Part shown: piece after piece, positions 23,064-34,612 of the stretch | Numbering within the stretch: the first letter of the stretch is position 1 | Layout of the letters: each line of letters starts with the position of its first letter | Notes under the pieces: model-generated | What the model was told of the DNA's origin: nothing | Databases searched by the model: none | Seen by the model: only the letters and a program-made list of their open reading frames with translations | Made by a program: the position numbers and the translations under genes | From: Pseudoneurospora amorphoporcata | Lineage: Eukaryota; Ascomycota; Sordariomycetes; Sordariales; Sordariaceae | Direction of reading: 5' to 3' | DNA length: 64,000 nt | Assembly: GCA_033297205.1 (NCBI GenBank) | Contig: MU859157.1 | Span: forward strand, 1-64,000

Positions 23064-24595
23064 TTTATTTTCGCGCCTCTCGTTTGTACCGTTCAGGGAT
23101 GTAAGTTCTTGTTGTCAGTCCGGAATCCTGATGAAACTCCTGGTTTTGTCCGCTAGTCAAATCTACCTCGAGAGCCAAACGGAAAGAAAGAAGCCCGTTC
23201 TGCTGATAAACTTGGTGACGCCGCAAATGAGAAGCTTCCTGGAAATTGCCTGGTCACTCCAAGCACCCAGGGGAAGGCTATCGGGTTGGTTTATATATCT
23301 CTGCGCAATCTACCATCCCGATACCCTGACTGGACCTCGTTCAAGACCTTTTCGGCAGTTCCATGGTATAACCGGGCATCCAGCATGAATCAGTGCCAAG
23401 GATGTGGTATCTCTTTGCTTCCATGCCAGCGGTTAAAGACAGGATGGCCAGGCACTGACCAGTGGCCACCGGGTAAAGGGCACACCATCGCCAGCCCGGA
23501 AGGACCCAGTTAGGGAAACGGCTGGATATGGGGAGCATGTAACGCCATGCGACTCCCGAGATTGAAGTTGGTAGTGATGTATAGTGCCCAAGAAATGATC
23601 TGGGGTAGATATGAGGCAGGCCATATCATGTCTTCATTTTGTGGGGTTCAAAATATGAAGCCTTGGCCTTTGAGCCAATTTATCATCGCAAGGAGTCGGG
23701 TGTGAAACTGGGCGGCACTTGCGCATGGAGGGGATTCTGGGACGTAGCGGTCTAAGCGACAAACGCCCAGAATCTTCTCACAGGTTGTGACACATGATAC
23801 AACCATCCAGGCAAATATTGCAGAACAGAACTAGAATTCGACGGCTGGCCATGGAATAGAGTGTGGTCTCTTTCAAAGAAGTTTGCGCTGTCCAAAACTG
23901 AGGGAGCTGTGTGATGAACAATGCACGGAGCTCGGAAGTCAGATCCCTGGTAACAAAGAAGGTTTCGAAAGATATCAGAAGAATGGGATTGTTCTCACGG
24001 ACTCGGATGCCTTCCGCGGGCGAGATTCATAAGAACCCGCAGCTTACTCCATCTGTTCAACCCGCGCAAGCAATCGATCGACCCATGACCGGGCTGGCGA
24101 CGAACAAAGCTCGGAACTCGGAAGCCAGATCCCCAACAAAGAACTATCCGAGAGAGACCCAGAATAATAGAATTGTACCCAACTGACTTGCTCGGATGTC
24201 TTCCCCCGTCCCCAAGAGATCCTCATCAGCAAAAGAACTAAAAGACTCCGTAAAAGAGGTACCCAAGGGAATGGATCGGAAGTCTTGCGAGACAGATAGG
24301 TCAAAGCAACAGGAAGGGCTCGTGAAATCCAAGTTTAGTTGAAAAGGCCCACAGGAAATTTAGAGAAAGTGTTCACATTTAAGGTTGTGATGGACCTTCC
24401 GAATCATGTATATATATGGTCGCTGGTCCCTGCGATGTTGTTACCTCTAGTCTCGAAGCTCATCATTACCATCAACTACTTCGGACAATAACACACTACC
24501 TTATCCTTAAGGTACTAGCTACTCGAAGCAATACACCAACGTAGCCACCCAACTCGACAGCAACCCCTTTTCACAAACTAAAACGCTCTTCCAAA
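23064..24595. other. Intergenic with degenerate tandem duplication
   Basis: No gene is recognised. Segments at about 23931-24050 and 24117-24240 resemble each other at an offset of 186-189 bp (shared CTCGGAAG[T/C]CAGATCC, AACAAAGAA and CTCGGATG[C/T]CTTCC blocks). A TATATATA motif near 24410 lies upstream of the next gene. Confidence 0.55.
23931..24240. repeat. Two diverged tandem copies, ~187 bp period
   Basis: The copies can be aligned by eye through several 8-17 bp blocks with many substitutions and small gaps between. Many differences are C/T or G/A. Element identity is unknown. Confidence 0.55.
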
Positions 24596-25564
24596 ATGTG
24601 CGTCATTAATATTATCCATTTCTCCCACCACGACCTCCGCGGCGACAGCTCCCCCAGCTGCAACTTCAATCTCTTCACCCCCTCCAACCCCCACTTCAAC
24701 AAGCTCAACCTCCCTTACCGACTAACAGAAACCGAGTTCATGTCTCAACGTCAACCGCCACACGAATTCGCCCTCTGCCCCACGCACATCAACAGCTGTT
24801 GCGTGGTCTACAAGCAAACGACGCCCTGCCCTCTGTGGAGATTCCACTCCAGCGATGATGTAGGTGGTGTGAACGCAGCTGGATGTCCCAACCTGTTGGT
24901 AACTCACGAATATCATCTGTTGAGTATGATTCTCTCCGACTCCGAGTTGGGTACCTCTAGTAACGAGAACGAAATCTCAATCGACAAAACCAGTGAGTCC
25001 ATGTCCTTCGTCGGGCCGCGACACCCCAAGACCGTATCGCAAGCCAGAATCTCACTTCTTTCCACCGCAGACGAGATTCACAAGCAGAAGTTGACCATGG
25101 ACAGGAACATCGTCGAAGCATCCGAGCTTATGGAACTATTATTACTAGAACTCGCTGAGGCCTGCGCGTCACTCCTACATAAGCACCAGCCGGCGGCGAA
25201 GAGGCAGGCTTTCTTCTTGCGCGAGCTTGAGACACCCCTCAACCAGTGTGCTGAGTTGTGTGAAAAGATTCGGGAAGCGGATGAGGCGATCAGTGAGCTT
25301 TTCAAAGTCTTTTTGCAAAGAAGGAAGGGTATGGCTGATCTTGTTGTAGCTCTTGAGAAGAAGAATAAGGACACCTCTACGGTTCAGGAGTTTGCTGGTT
25401 GTGATGTTTATCCTGTCGGTAAGGCGAGACAGATTCTGAGGGAGCTGTCGGTGGCGAATGTAAGGGAGGTTTGTGAGGGGCCGGTTAGGAGGGGAAGGGA
25501 GTTGAGGAAGGAGATGGTGCGGTTGTTGGAGCGTGTGGAAACGTTCATGCAGCCAGTCTCTTAA
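24596..25564 (+). CDS. Unknown fungal protein with Cys/His-rich N-terminus and coiled coils
   Basis: Single exon, 322 aa, preceded by a C/A-rich leader and a TATA-like element about 190 bp upstream. Residues 50-100 contain CPTHINSCCVVYKQTTPCPLWRF, a Cys/His cluster that could bind metal. From about residue 160 the sequence is helical and charged (EIHKQKLTMDRNIVEASELMELLLLELAEA; KIREADEAISELFKVFLQRRKG), suggesting coiled coil. The protein lacks signal peptide and membrane helices. I recognise no named family. Confidence 0.65.
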   Translation: MCVINIIHFSHHDLRGDSSPSCNFNLFTPSNPHFNKLNLPYRLTETEFMSQRQPPHEFALCPTHINSCCVVYKQTTPCPLWRFHSSDDVGGVNAAGCPNLLVTHEYHLLSMILSDSELGTSSNENEISIDKTSESMSFVGPRHPKTVSQARISLLSTADEIHKQKLTMDRNIVEASELMELLLLELAEACASLLHKHQPAAKRQAFFLRELETPLNQCAELCEKIREADEAISELFKVFLQRRKGMADLVVALEKKNKDTSTVQEFAGCDVYPVGKARQILRELSVANVREVCEGPVRRGRELRKEMVRLLERVETFMQPVS

Positions 25565-26136
25565 AGGTAGAGGTATAGATGGAAGTGAGGATGAGCGCGT
25601 GATAGAGAGAATGGTTGGGATACAACTTAGACTGATGTAAGCATTTTAGAGCATGATACAATGGAACTTGAAACATAAGAACTTGCAAGCAATGGAGAAA
25701 GCGACTCGTGACCGCGTACCTGTGAGGCCAAAGCAAGCATTGCCATAGAAGCATAAAGCGGAGTAAAGAACTATGTTAACGAACTTACATAGGTAAGAAG
25801 CCGACGGTACCGTAGGAATTGACTTGCGGAGTGTCTTCACCATAAAGTCTGGTACACTACCACCAAACAGTATGTAACAAGGGACATGGCGCGCGTCTAG
25901 TGCCAAGCATGCGAGAAGATGTTATCCACTTCATTGTACCACGAGATGATCGTCGTATTATTGGCTTTTGACAGACGGAAAAATTACTTCCCAGGTATGT
26001 TGCGTCGCATCGGCCGGTTAAAGTACCGAAGATCCTGAATCGGGTGGGTAGTGTCCGGTTCCGAGCCTCGGATGTCGAAAGTAAACAGAAGTGATTCCCC
26101 AAAAGCTCACTCTGGATAAACATTCCGTAACGCTTT
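25565..26136. other. Intergenic region
   Basis: No gene recognised between the coiled-coil protein and the GH79 relic. Confidence 0.6.
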
Positions 26137-27769
26137 ATGTCATGTCATGAACCCTCCTCAACCATGACCCGCAAAGACTACAAGAAAGCAGGGCTTACAG
26201 CCCTCTGCCTAAACGCATCCCTACCCACCACCGGCGCCATCACCTTCACCATCCCCAACAAAGTCGGAACCGGCGGCTACGCCTACGCCCCTCTGGACCC
26301 CTCGCCCATCGGGATCTCCTTCGAATTTTTCGTCTTCCCGTCTTACTTGACCAACGTGACCGCCACGCAACAATGCCTGAGCAACTGGAAGTCCTTGACG
26401 GTCGTCTGGCCGCCCATCCGCATCGGCGAAACGACGCAGGACCGAGCGCAATATGACTCCAAGACGTCAGCCTACGTCGTGTACTCGGTGGCGGACGCCA
26501 AGGACGCTCCGTCCGTGTTGACGTTTGGCCCGAAATTCATGACGCTGGCGGGGACGTATGGAGGGAGTGTGGTGGTGGGGTTGAATAGGGGGAAGAACAA
26601 CATTGATAATATGATTGCTGCGGCCAAGGTTGCGGTTTCTGAAGTGAAGAATTTGTTGGCGATTGAGGTTGGGGGGGAATGAACCTGAATGTGAGAGCAC
26701 CTTCCTTTGATATTGAAGATGATGAATGGCCGTGTTGTGCTGACAAAGGAATTATGGTTTGCAAACAGACTGGGTCAAAGACGGACAACCGATCACGTCC
26801 GGCGTCAACTGGACTCCGGCCACGGATGCCGCATAGCAGAATGACTGGAACATTCGAGTCGGCAGCGCGGTTGGCAAAACCAACATCATCCAGGCTGGAA
26901 ATTGGAATGACGCGCCGCCCAAATGGGGGGCTTCGCAGTTGATAGCGACGGAAAACGCAACAGTGAAGCCTTACGTTCGGCACTATGCTCGCCACAACTA
27001 CCCCGGCGGAACCATTCAAAGTCTTATGACGCATTCGACCATCTCGAATAACATCCACACATTTGACACCGACATCGTGGCAGCTCAAGCAATCGGGAAG
27101 GAGTACGTCTTTGGCGAGACGAACTCGGGTATATAGAGCGCGCACCTTTTCCGTAAAGAGAGCTTTGTCAACTGAGTCCTCTTCCAGTATCCGGCGGCGG
27201 AGCAGCCGGAGTCTCCCCGACATTTGGGGCAGGGCTATGGACCATGGACTACGCGCTCCGTGCTACTTATAGCAACATGTCGAGGACGTACTTCCATCAC
27301 GGAACCGTCGGCAACTGCTAGTACTGCTTCTGGGGCCGATACAGCATGGGGGCTCCGTACTATGGGGCATACGCAGCGGTAGCATTTATTGGCCGGCGCA
27401 AGCCACCTGACGGTCTTGGATAGCGGTTCAACCAACTACGCGGCCTATGCCACTTTCGATTCGAAGGGGCTTCCCCTACGAGTGCTGTTGTATATTTCGG
27501 ACTATTACGCCGGCAGCGGGACGAGGACTACCCAGTCCTTTACCTTGACCGGCTTAACCTCGGCGACGGTCAGGGCGAAAAGGTTGACAGCAGCAAGTGC
27601 GACGTCCAGAGTGGATCAAGGAAGTCCCCCATCGTTTGGGGGGCAGCAGTTTGGCAATGGATCTTGTGCCATAAGCGGGACCGAGACGTTTGAGACTACA
27701 TTCGTTTCTGGTGGTCAGGCTAGTTTTTCGGTCAAGGCAACCGAAGCACTTTTGGTGTATTTGCAGTGA
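26137..27769 (+). pseudogene. Degraded GH79 glycosidase (beta-glucuronidase/heparanase-like)
   Basis: Reconstruction gives exon 1 to 26690, exon 2 26769-27128 and exon 3 27188-27769. Family motifs are clear: ISFEFFVFPSYL, PIRIGETTQD, the acid/base NEPE after a G run, the nucleophile motif FGETNS, and the GH79C barrel-flanking domain ending RLTAASATSRVDQG...ATEALLVYL. Four lesions are present. One is an extra G in the 7-G run at 26671-26677. In-frame TAGs lie at 26834-26836 (DAA*QNDW) and 27319-27321 (GNC*YCFW). An extra G at about 27391 shifts the frame before GASHLTVLD. The 5' end also lacks a clean signal peptide. Both stops fit CAG to TAG. Intact homologues are secreted enzymes acting on glucuronides such as arabinogalactan side chains. 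No functional product is expected. Confidence 0.88.
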
Positions 27770-28435
27770 TGCGAAGTTAGATCGAGTTGTATCGAGAATC
27801 CTAAACAAAGGGGGCAATGAGAGATCAAAGCAGAGCAGATATCGGGATTGGATAGGCGAATCAAGATCGCAAGGATCAGCGTTGTGTCGTGGTGTAGGCG
27901 ATGAGAGCGATAGGTCGATGGAGTTTGTTCAGCCATCAGGAAACGCGGCAAGGAGAGTTGTGAGAAGACGGGAGATGTTTGAACAGAATAAGGTGTGTAG
28001 TAACTGGACGAATAGGCTTAACGCATGCTGGTCCTGGTAAGAAGGGAGTATCGTCGAGTTCACTTGGTGTTCGAGCTCGCCAACAAGTGCGCTCATCTAC
28101 AACTGGGGAGTGCCCTTGAAGAAAAGCATCATCCCAGTTTCTTTGCCGATCAACTAGCAATTCCCGCACTACCGGGTTTCTTCCCGGAAAATCATGGCGG
28201 GTACGCATGGCTAGTTCCCGTCTTTATTCCGAATCGTCCTCACCGCTTGGTCGTAGCTGAGTTCGAAACCTGGCAGTGGCATGAGAAGACAAGGCGGAGT
28301 AGGGAACGCAGTCACCGATTCGCACTCCTGTCCTGCAGGTTCTTTGTGCATATAGGAGGTAGCCTTCCTTCTTTCCTTCCTTCCTTCTTTCTTTTTGGAA
28401 TCGTCCACTTCACTTTGTTGCTCCCATCCCTCATC
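27770..28435. other. Intergenic with CCTT-rich tract
   Basis: Upstream of the nucleoside permease. A polypyrimidine CTTC/CCTT stretch at about 28367-28397 lies just before the gene, resembling fungal CT-box promoters. The long frame that begins at 28025 is read-through into the permease start and not a separate gene. Confidence 0.6.
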
Positions 28436-29759
28436 ATGTGGCGTCTCTCGTGTTGGGCAACTGTTGCCCTGCAGTTTTTCTGCCACCTTGGCCCAGCTAC
28501 GGCTGCGGCGGTCCCTCGCCACATGAACCACACCGGCGGGAACACGGGGATAATAGCGCCCAAGGTTTTTATAATCAGCATGGTGAGTGACAAGAAGAGG
28601 AACGGCCGAGCATATTGAATGACGCGCTAACTTGGGCCTGGTCTAGTTTGAACCCGAATCGGAAGCCTGGAAGACGAGCATGGTGGAATCGGGAACGGGA
28701 AACTTGAACGACAGCAAGATCGACGTGCCCGGGTTGTCCATGTTGTACCCTCAAGTGCTATGCACGGCGGATAAGGCTGTATGCCAGTTGACGGCCGGAG
28801 AGGGCGAGATTAACGCGGCAGCGAGTGTCATGGCGCTGGTGCTCTCTGACAAGTTTGACCTCCGCCAGACATACTTTGTCAACGGGGGCATTGCCGGTGT
28901 CAATCCCAAATACTCGACACTTGGCGGTGTTGCGCTCTCCCGCTATGTCATCCAGGTCGCTCTGCAGTATGAGCTGGATGCTCGCGAGAAGCCCGACAAC
29001 TTCAGCACTGGATACTTTGGCTACGGCACAAAGGGGCCGAACGAGTACCCTACCACCATCTATGGAACGGAGGTGTTTGAAGTCAACGAGGCGTTGCGGG
29101 ACGCAGCCTATGGGTTTGCTCAAAAGGCGGAGCTGTCCGATTCGACGGTAGTGGCCGACTACCGAGCCAAGTACAAGGAGGCCGGCTCCGAGTACGCCGC
29201 CGCCACCGGATTACCGAATGTAGTCCGATGCGACACGGCTACGAGCGATGTATACTACTCGGGAACTTGGCTGAGCGAAGCATTTGAGACGGTGACGAAG
29301 GTATGGACGAACGAGACGGGCAAGTACTGCATGTCGGCGCAGGAAGACAACGCCGTTCTCGAGGTGCTTGTCCGCGGAGCCATCCAACGTCTTGTCGACT
29401 TTTCCCGTGTCGTTGTGATGCGCACCGGATCCGACTTTGACAGGCCCCCGCCGAACGTCACAGCATACCAGCACCTGCTGGAGGACCAGAACGGCTTCCC
29501 AACGGCGGTGGCCAACCTAGGCAAGGCGGGTGTCGAGATTGTTCAAGGGATTCTGCAGGGCTGGGAGCAGACGTTCCAAAAGGGCATCAAGCCAACCAAC
29601 TACATTGGCGATATCTTTGGCAGCTTGGGTGGACAGCCCGACTTTGGACCGGGAAGCCAGACCAATGGCACCGGATATGCGGCCGCACCCGTGCAGAGGA
29701 GGGCGCACATGAGGACGAGGGGACGTGGTGGCGCTTCTGTTGTGCGACGGCGCATCTGA
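28436..29759 (+). CDS. Purine nucleoside permease (NUP family)
   Basis: Exons 28436-28582 and 28647-29759, joined in phase 0 over a 64-bp intron (GTGAGT...TCTAG); 419 aa. The N-terminus MWRLSCWATVALQFF...TAAAVP is a signal peptide. The domain begins APKVFIISMFEPESEAW, continues LYPQVLCTADKAVCQLTAGEGEINAAAS and FVNGGIAGVNPKYSTLGGVALSRYV, and covers the remainder, as in PF06516. Family members are described as purine nucleoside transporters in Candida but are structurally related to nucleoside phosphorylases, so a secreted nucleoside-binding or hydrolysing role is possible. The basic Arg-rich C-terminus (RRAHMRTRGRGG) is a local addition. Confidence 0.88.
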
Positions 29760-30717
29760 CGATCTGGTTCAAAGAGGCGTGGGGGATGTCGAGGCCGTGG
29801 TGCCACTGGACAAGACGGCATCAGGACACCCGGCCGAGCCAGATCATGACTTTATCCGCATCGGAACCAGATATTACTGGAAGAGTACATGGTAGAGGTA
29901 GATGTTGTTGCATCTGCAGGGCCAAGACACGGGCCATTTGCCGGCAGCGCAGTAGAGTATATATAGTCCTCCTATTTGGAGGAGCATGTAGAGGCAATTG
30001 AATGTAGAAGGCTTTGCAGAGAGATGCAAAGTTGAAGTTTCATCTTGTGTTGCGATGGTGTTGGGTTTGGCGAGAGGGAATTGGATGTGACAATTGGAAA
30101 GTGAAGTCAGAGAGAAGAAAATTGTTAGGAAATGGTCAAGGGTCATGTCACACAGCGGATGTGGATGCTCTTCTTTGCCGGACGCACTGGCCACTACCTA
30201 CCAACCCGTTAGGGGGTGATGATCACAGCATTCAACGCCACTTCCTGGCGCTGTTTTGTCGCCGGGCCTCCAGGTTATTCGGTGCAACGCAGCTGCTGCT
30301 ATAAAAGTCAGATTGCCTGCTAAAAACATCAATTGCAAACAAGCACCCCCCACCGATCCCTCACACTGGCTGTTAGGACAAGGGCCCTCCTGCCAATCCT
30401 CCAGCTCTCGAGGGGAATTTCCACTTGGACACCCACTGTCCGTCTCCCATTAAGGTTCCCATTTTCCCATCCCCGCTATTCAGTTTCAAGCAACAAAAGA
30501 CTCTCGGGAGCTCTCCACAGCTCCAATCCCGCAACAACAACCAGCGACAAAGAAGACAAAGGAAGAAAAGACGGCTCAACCGTCTGCGGCCCCGACACGG
30601 CGATTTAAACCCCATCAACAGAATGGGCGTCTCCGTCTCGAGCTCCAAGTCCTGAGGACAGCAACACCACCATCACCATCACCCAGAGAGAGCTAGCTCA
30701 GCAAGTCAGCAGCAGTC
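29760..30717. other. Intergenic / long 5' region of IKS1-like kinase
   Basis: No separate gene is recognised. A TATAAAA near 30300 and C/A-rich leader sequence up to 30717 suggest a long 5' UTR for the kinase gene. Confidence 0.55.
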
Positions 30718-33273
30718 ATGTCACTCATTCCATACCACCCCCGCGAAGGCCGAGAGATTGTGCTGTACGTCATGTCATCTCACTCTTTCCCCCCCCCTTT
30801 CGTTTACTCGACTACTTCTGGCACGCCAATTGGAAGAACAAAAAAAAAAAAAAAGGATCAATGACGCTGACATGACCGGGCTTTTCCCTTCTTACGCCCC
30901 CACAGCCGCCATCGCAATGCCATCGTCGTCCGCGATCCCCTCACCCAGCGCCTTGAGATCCGCGGTCTCCAGCTTCACGAATGTCCCACGTGTCACCAAC
31001 CCCTGCGAACCTCGCCCGAGAGCCATGTGGATGACGACTCGGACCGGCGGGAATCCTACGTCGACCCCGACTACTTTCGCATGTTGCGTGACGGCCACAA
31101 TGGCCAGGATTCCTCAAACCCACGGCCGCCCTCGAGCCCCATCCGCCGCTTGGTCCGTCCTGTCCCAGCCATAGACGATCGTGGGAACGAAGTTGGCGTG
31201 CAGAATGCCGAATTCGTCAGCAGTGAGCCTGTGCCCCCCGAGACCACTCGCATTAAGAAGGAGGCTTTTGCCCCAAACTATTTCGAAACCTTTTTCCACG
31301 AGGAGCGTACCCTCGGCCGCGGTGGCAAAGGCGTCGTTATGCTGGTGCGCCATGAGATCGACGGTTGCAACCTGGGTCACTTTGCCTGCAAGCGCGTCCC
31401 CGTTGGCGACGACCACGCCTGGCTGGGCAAGGTGCTTGTCGAAGTCGAGTTGCTCGCCAAACTGTCGCATCCAAACTTGGTCTCATACCGCTTCTCGTGG
31501 GTTGAGGATGTCAAGATCAACAAGTTCGGCCCCAAGGTCGCATGTGCCTTCATTCTCCAGCAGTACTGTAACGGCGGCGATCTGCAGAACTACGTCATTG
31601 GCGACTTGCTCAAGGAGCCAACCATAGAGGAGATCAAGGCCCAAAGACGCCGTCGATCCAAGGGGTTCATCGAACGGCCTACCTTGACACAGCGCCAGTT
31701 GCCCTTCAAGGAGATCTTCTCGCTGTTCAAGGACATCACTTCCGGTCTTGCTTACCTCCACGCCGCAAACTACATTCACCGGGATCTTAAACCCAGCAAC
31801 TGTCTTCTACATCGCGAGGGCGGTCGTACCAGCTGTCTCATCAGTGATTTCGGAGAAGTCCAACCCGAAAACGCCGCGCGCCTGTCAACAGGGTCGACTG
31901 GCACCATCTCGTACTGCGCTCCCGAGGTGTTGATCAAGGATGCCAACGGCAAGTACGGGAACTTCACAACCAAGTCGGATATCTTCTCGCTCGGCATGAT
32001 TCTCTACTTCATGTGTTTCGGGAGGTTGCCATACGCCAATGCTAATTCTCTCCACGAGGAGCTGGAGGATATCGATCTCTTGCGTAGTGAGATCACGGAC
32101 TGGAAGGGTTTCGAGGATGAACGACGCGAGCGCCCCGAACTCCCCGCACAGCTCTACCAGCTGCTCAAGCGGCTTCTTGCAATTAACCCAGCCGAGCGTC
32201 CGAGTGCCAATGAAGTTTTGAGCGCCATGAAGAATGAGTCAAGCTTAGACGGGTTAGGGAGTCCATCTACGGGTTCTGCCCCATCGATTGGCCTGGCTGG
32301 GCGGAGGATACAAGACCTGGATTCTCCCATGCCTCCCAGCACGCCTGTGCCAGGTCAGTCGCCCGTCCCGTCTTCCCCGGATACGCCTCCACTGACTACT
32401 CCTCCGCAAACAGATCACAGACATGCCAAAGTGTCTTCATCCCCAGACGAGGATCTTCCTTGGTCAGTTGATGGTCACTCGCCAGTATCCGATACTCACC
32501 AGAACGGTGCATCCGATCATCGTCCCCACCACACGCGCACCCAGTCGCAATCATTGACGCTCTCACGCAGCCGTGATCATGTATCCTCATCGCCCGAGCC
32601 CCGAACCCCCATGTTTGGGCTTGGCCAAGTCTCTCGGAGCGGCAGCGCCGTCTCTCCGCAGCCTTCTCCGCCAGCCATCACACCTCCTTTGCTCATGCCT
32701 CCGCCCAGCACTCGACTTGAGCAGATGAAGCACCGCGCAGTGCTAACACAATATCACGCTGGGAGATGGCTTGAGGCAAATGGCCTTCCCCTCGGAGTGC
32801 TGCTCAGGCTTGCCTTGTTGGGAATCAAAATCTTCTCATTATCGTGGACCTGTTGGCCCTATGCTTCCAATCTTAGCATTCTGACATCGATTTTTGCCCT
32901 GGCGATTCTGGACCTACTGAACCCGGTTGGGATTCCGGAACCGAGAAGAGGAAGCAATGCGCTGCTTGGGGTCTCTCCTGGGAGTAGGCGAGCAAGCAGC
33001 AACGAGCAATTGAACAACCAGGACAACCAGTTGGATGACCATGATGGGCACATCGTTATGGCCACTCCTGATAGTGCTCTTGCTTACAATAACGAACAGT
33101 ACTGGAGGGCGGGAACGATCGCGGGTTGGAAGACAAGTGCCTCCCTGTTGCTATTGCACTTTGCGATTCTATGGGCTACAAATCACATGGGCTTGCTTTG
33201 TGCCGTGCAAGCCGGGCATGGTAGATGGTCCCACTGGCCACCTCCCGATCTGCCACACGATGAGATTGTTTGA
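30718..33273 (+). CDS. iks1: IKS1-like serine/threonine protein kinase
   Basis: Exons 30718-30764 and 30906-33273 (intron 141 bp, GTACGT...CACAG); 804 aa. The first exon MSLIPYHPREGREIVL and the following RHRNAIVVRDPLTQ...LHECPTCHQPLR (a possible zinc knuckle, CPTC) match the N-terminus of fungal IKS1 kinases. The kinase domain runs from about residue 145 to 405, with G-loop GRGGKGV (153-159), VAIK-equivalent FACKRV, HRDLKPSN (H307-D309), DFG (330-332) and APE. A long Pro/Ser-rich disordered linker follows. The C-terminus has hydrophobic stretches (GVLLRLALLGIKIFSLSW; ILTSIFALAILDLL), so it may be membrane-tethered. Yeast IKS1 is poorly characterised. Confidence 0.88.
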
Positions 33274-33766
33274 TGGCCAAGACACTTGTTCCTTCATTTT
33301 TTTTTCTTTGACAATATGGCAAGCAAGAAGCCGGCGCCTAGGGCAAAAGGTCATATAGCATAAGTTAGGTTGATACTCTTAGAGAATCGTGAAGATACCA
33401 AGTATGCTTAGGAGTTTGGGCACCCAGGCACAAGAGGTCGAACTCATCAGTCGGAGAACATATACCAGTTATGTCGAATTATGGTGTGTAGGTCTGGGTG
33501 GGTGTTCCTGCATGCATCTGCTTTTCAAGTTGGTATGTACTCAGAACGAAATGATTATATACGGGCGTGCTGTTCCCTGCTCATAACAGAACGATTTGAC
33601 ATGTGTGCAGCATTTTCAGACCAGCTGGTCTTCAAAAGGAAGGGAACACGAAAAACACAAAATCATCCTGCCACTAACGTCCTTCCATATTTATGTACAA
33701 CTCCTTGCCGCCCCCGTTGATGGCGCCACAAAACTTTCCAGCTCCAGGCCTTGTTCGGCACCCCTC
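33274..33766. other. Convergent 3' region
   Basis: Shared 3' flank of the IKS1-like kinase (plus) and the pectate lyase (minus). No gene recognised. Confidence 0.65.
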
Positions 33767-34612
33767 TCAGCAACCAGAAGTCTTGACCGCCGAAGCAACA
33801 CAAGCAGTGCCAGTAGGTCCGCTTCCAATCTTGGTCGGCTCCTTGCTGTTATCGCTGGTGCCCTGATATATCCAGCAAATGCTCGAATTCTTGACGCACG
33901 AGTCCTTGATGGTAGTCGAATCGCCATAGTTGGCATTCACACCGGCAACCACCTTGGCGCCCTCGACCCGGACGTTGGTAAAAGTCGACGACCGAGCGTG
34001 CTGCGTCGCGCAGTTGCCGCACGACCGGTACAGCTTGCCGATGTTGGTGGCGTAAAAGTTCTTGACGGCCACGGTACCCGCGCCGTTGTGCTGGAACACC
34101 TTGTCCGCGGCGCCGCGCGCGCCGCCGCCGTTGACGTAGGAGGTTCCCGAAGATTGCTTGAAGGTGGCGGCATCTTCGCAGACGTCGGTCCACCAGCTTT
34201 TTTTTTTTTGGTTTCAACTACGTTAGCTTCATGCTCGTTCGTTGTGATATTTAGGAGGGAGGGGTGACCTAGGAAAGCGAGGAACTTACACATTGTTCAA
34301 AGTACACTTGCCCAAACAATGCACGCCCTCCCCGTTATTCGGGCCAATAACGACATTGCTCAGCGTGGCGCCGTCTTCCAAGATGAACACGGCATCGGCA
34401 TCACCGCCTTCGGCCTGGTCGCTGCAAGTGGATGGGGACCGGTCCCATTGGTACATGCCACCGTCCAAGCTGCCGCCAGCCGCTACGGTCTTGACGGCGG
34501 CGAGGTTGGTCGTGCCGGAGGGCTTGGGGAAGGTGGTTTGAAGGTTTGTGTTGGTTGTGGCTGCCGAGGCAAGGGAGGCCACGGCGAGGAGGGAGATGGT
34601 CTTGATGGACAT
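33767..34612 (-). CDS. Secreted pectate lyase, PL3 family
   Basis: Exons 34612-34290 and 34196-33767; 250 aa, the usual PL3 length. The intron (34289-34197) has a GTAAGT donor, and its acceptor follows a run of A (A-rich AAAG before CTGGTGG), which is unusual. The splice yields LNNVWWTDVCEDAATFK, a PL3 hallmark. The signal peptide is MSIKTISLLAVASLASA. Other family features are the WDRSPSTC segment, GEGVHCLGKCTL, RSCGNCATQHARSS and the C-terminal paired cysteines of the parallel beta-helix. The enzyme cleaves polygalacturonate by Ca2+-dependent beta-elimination outside the cell. Confidence 0.92.
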
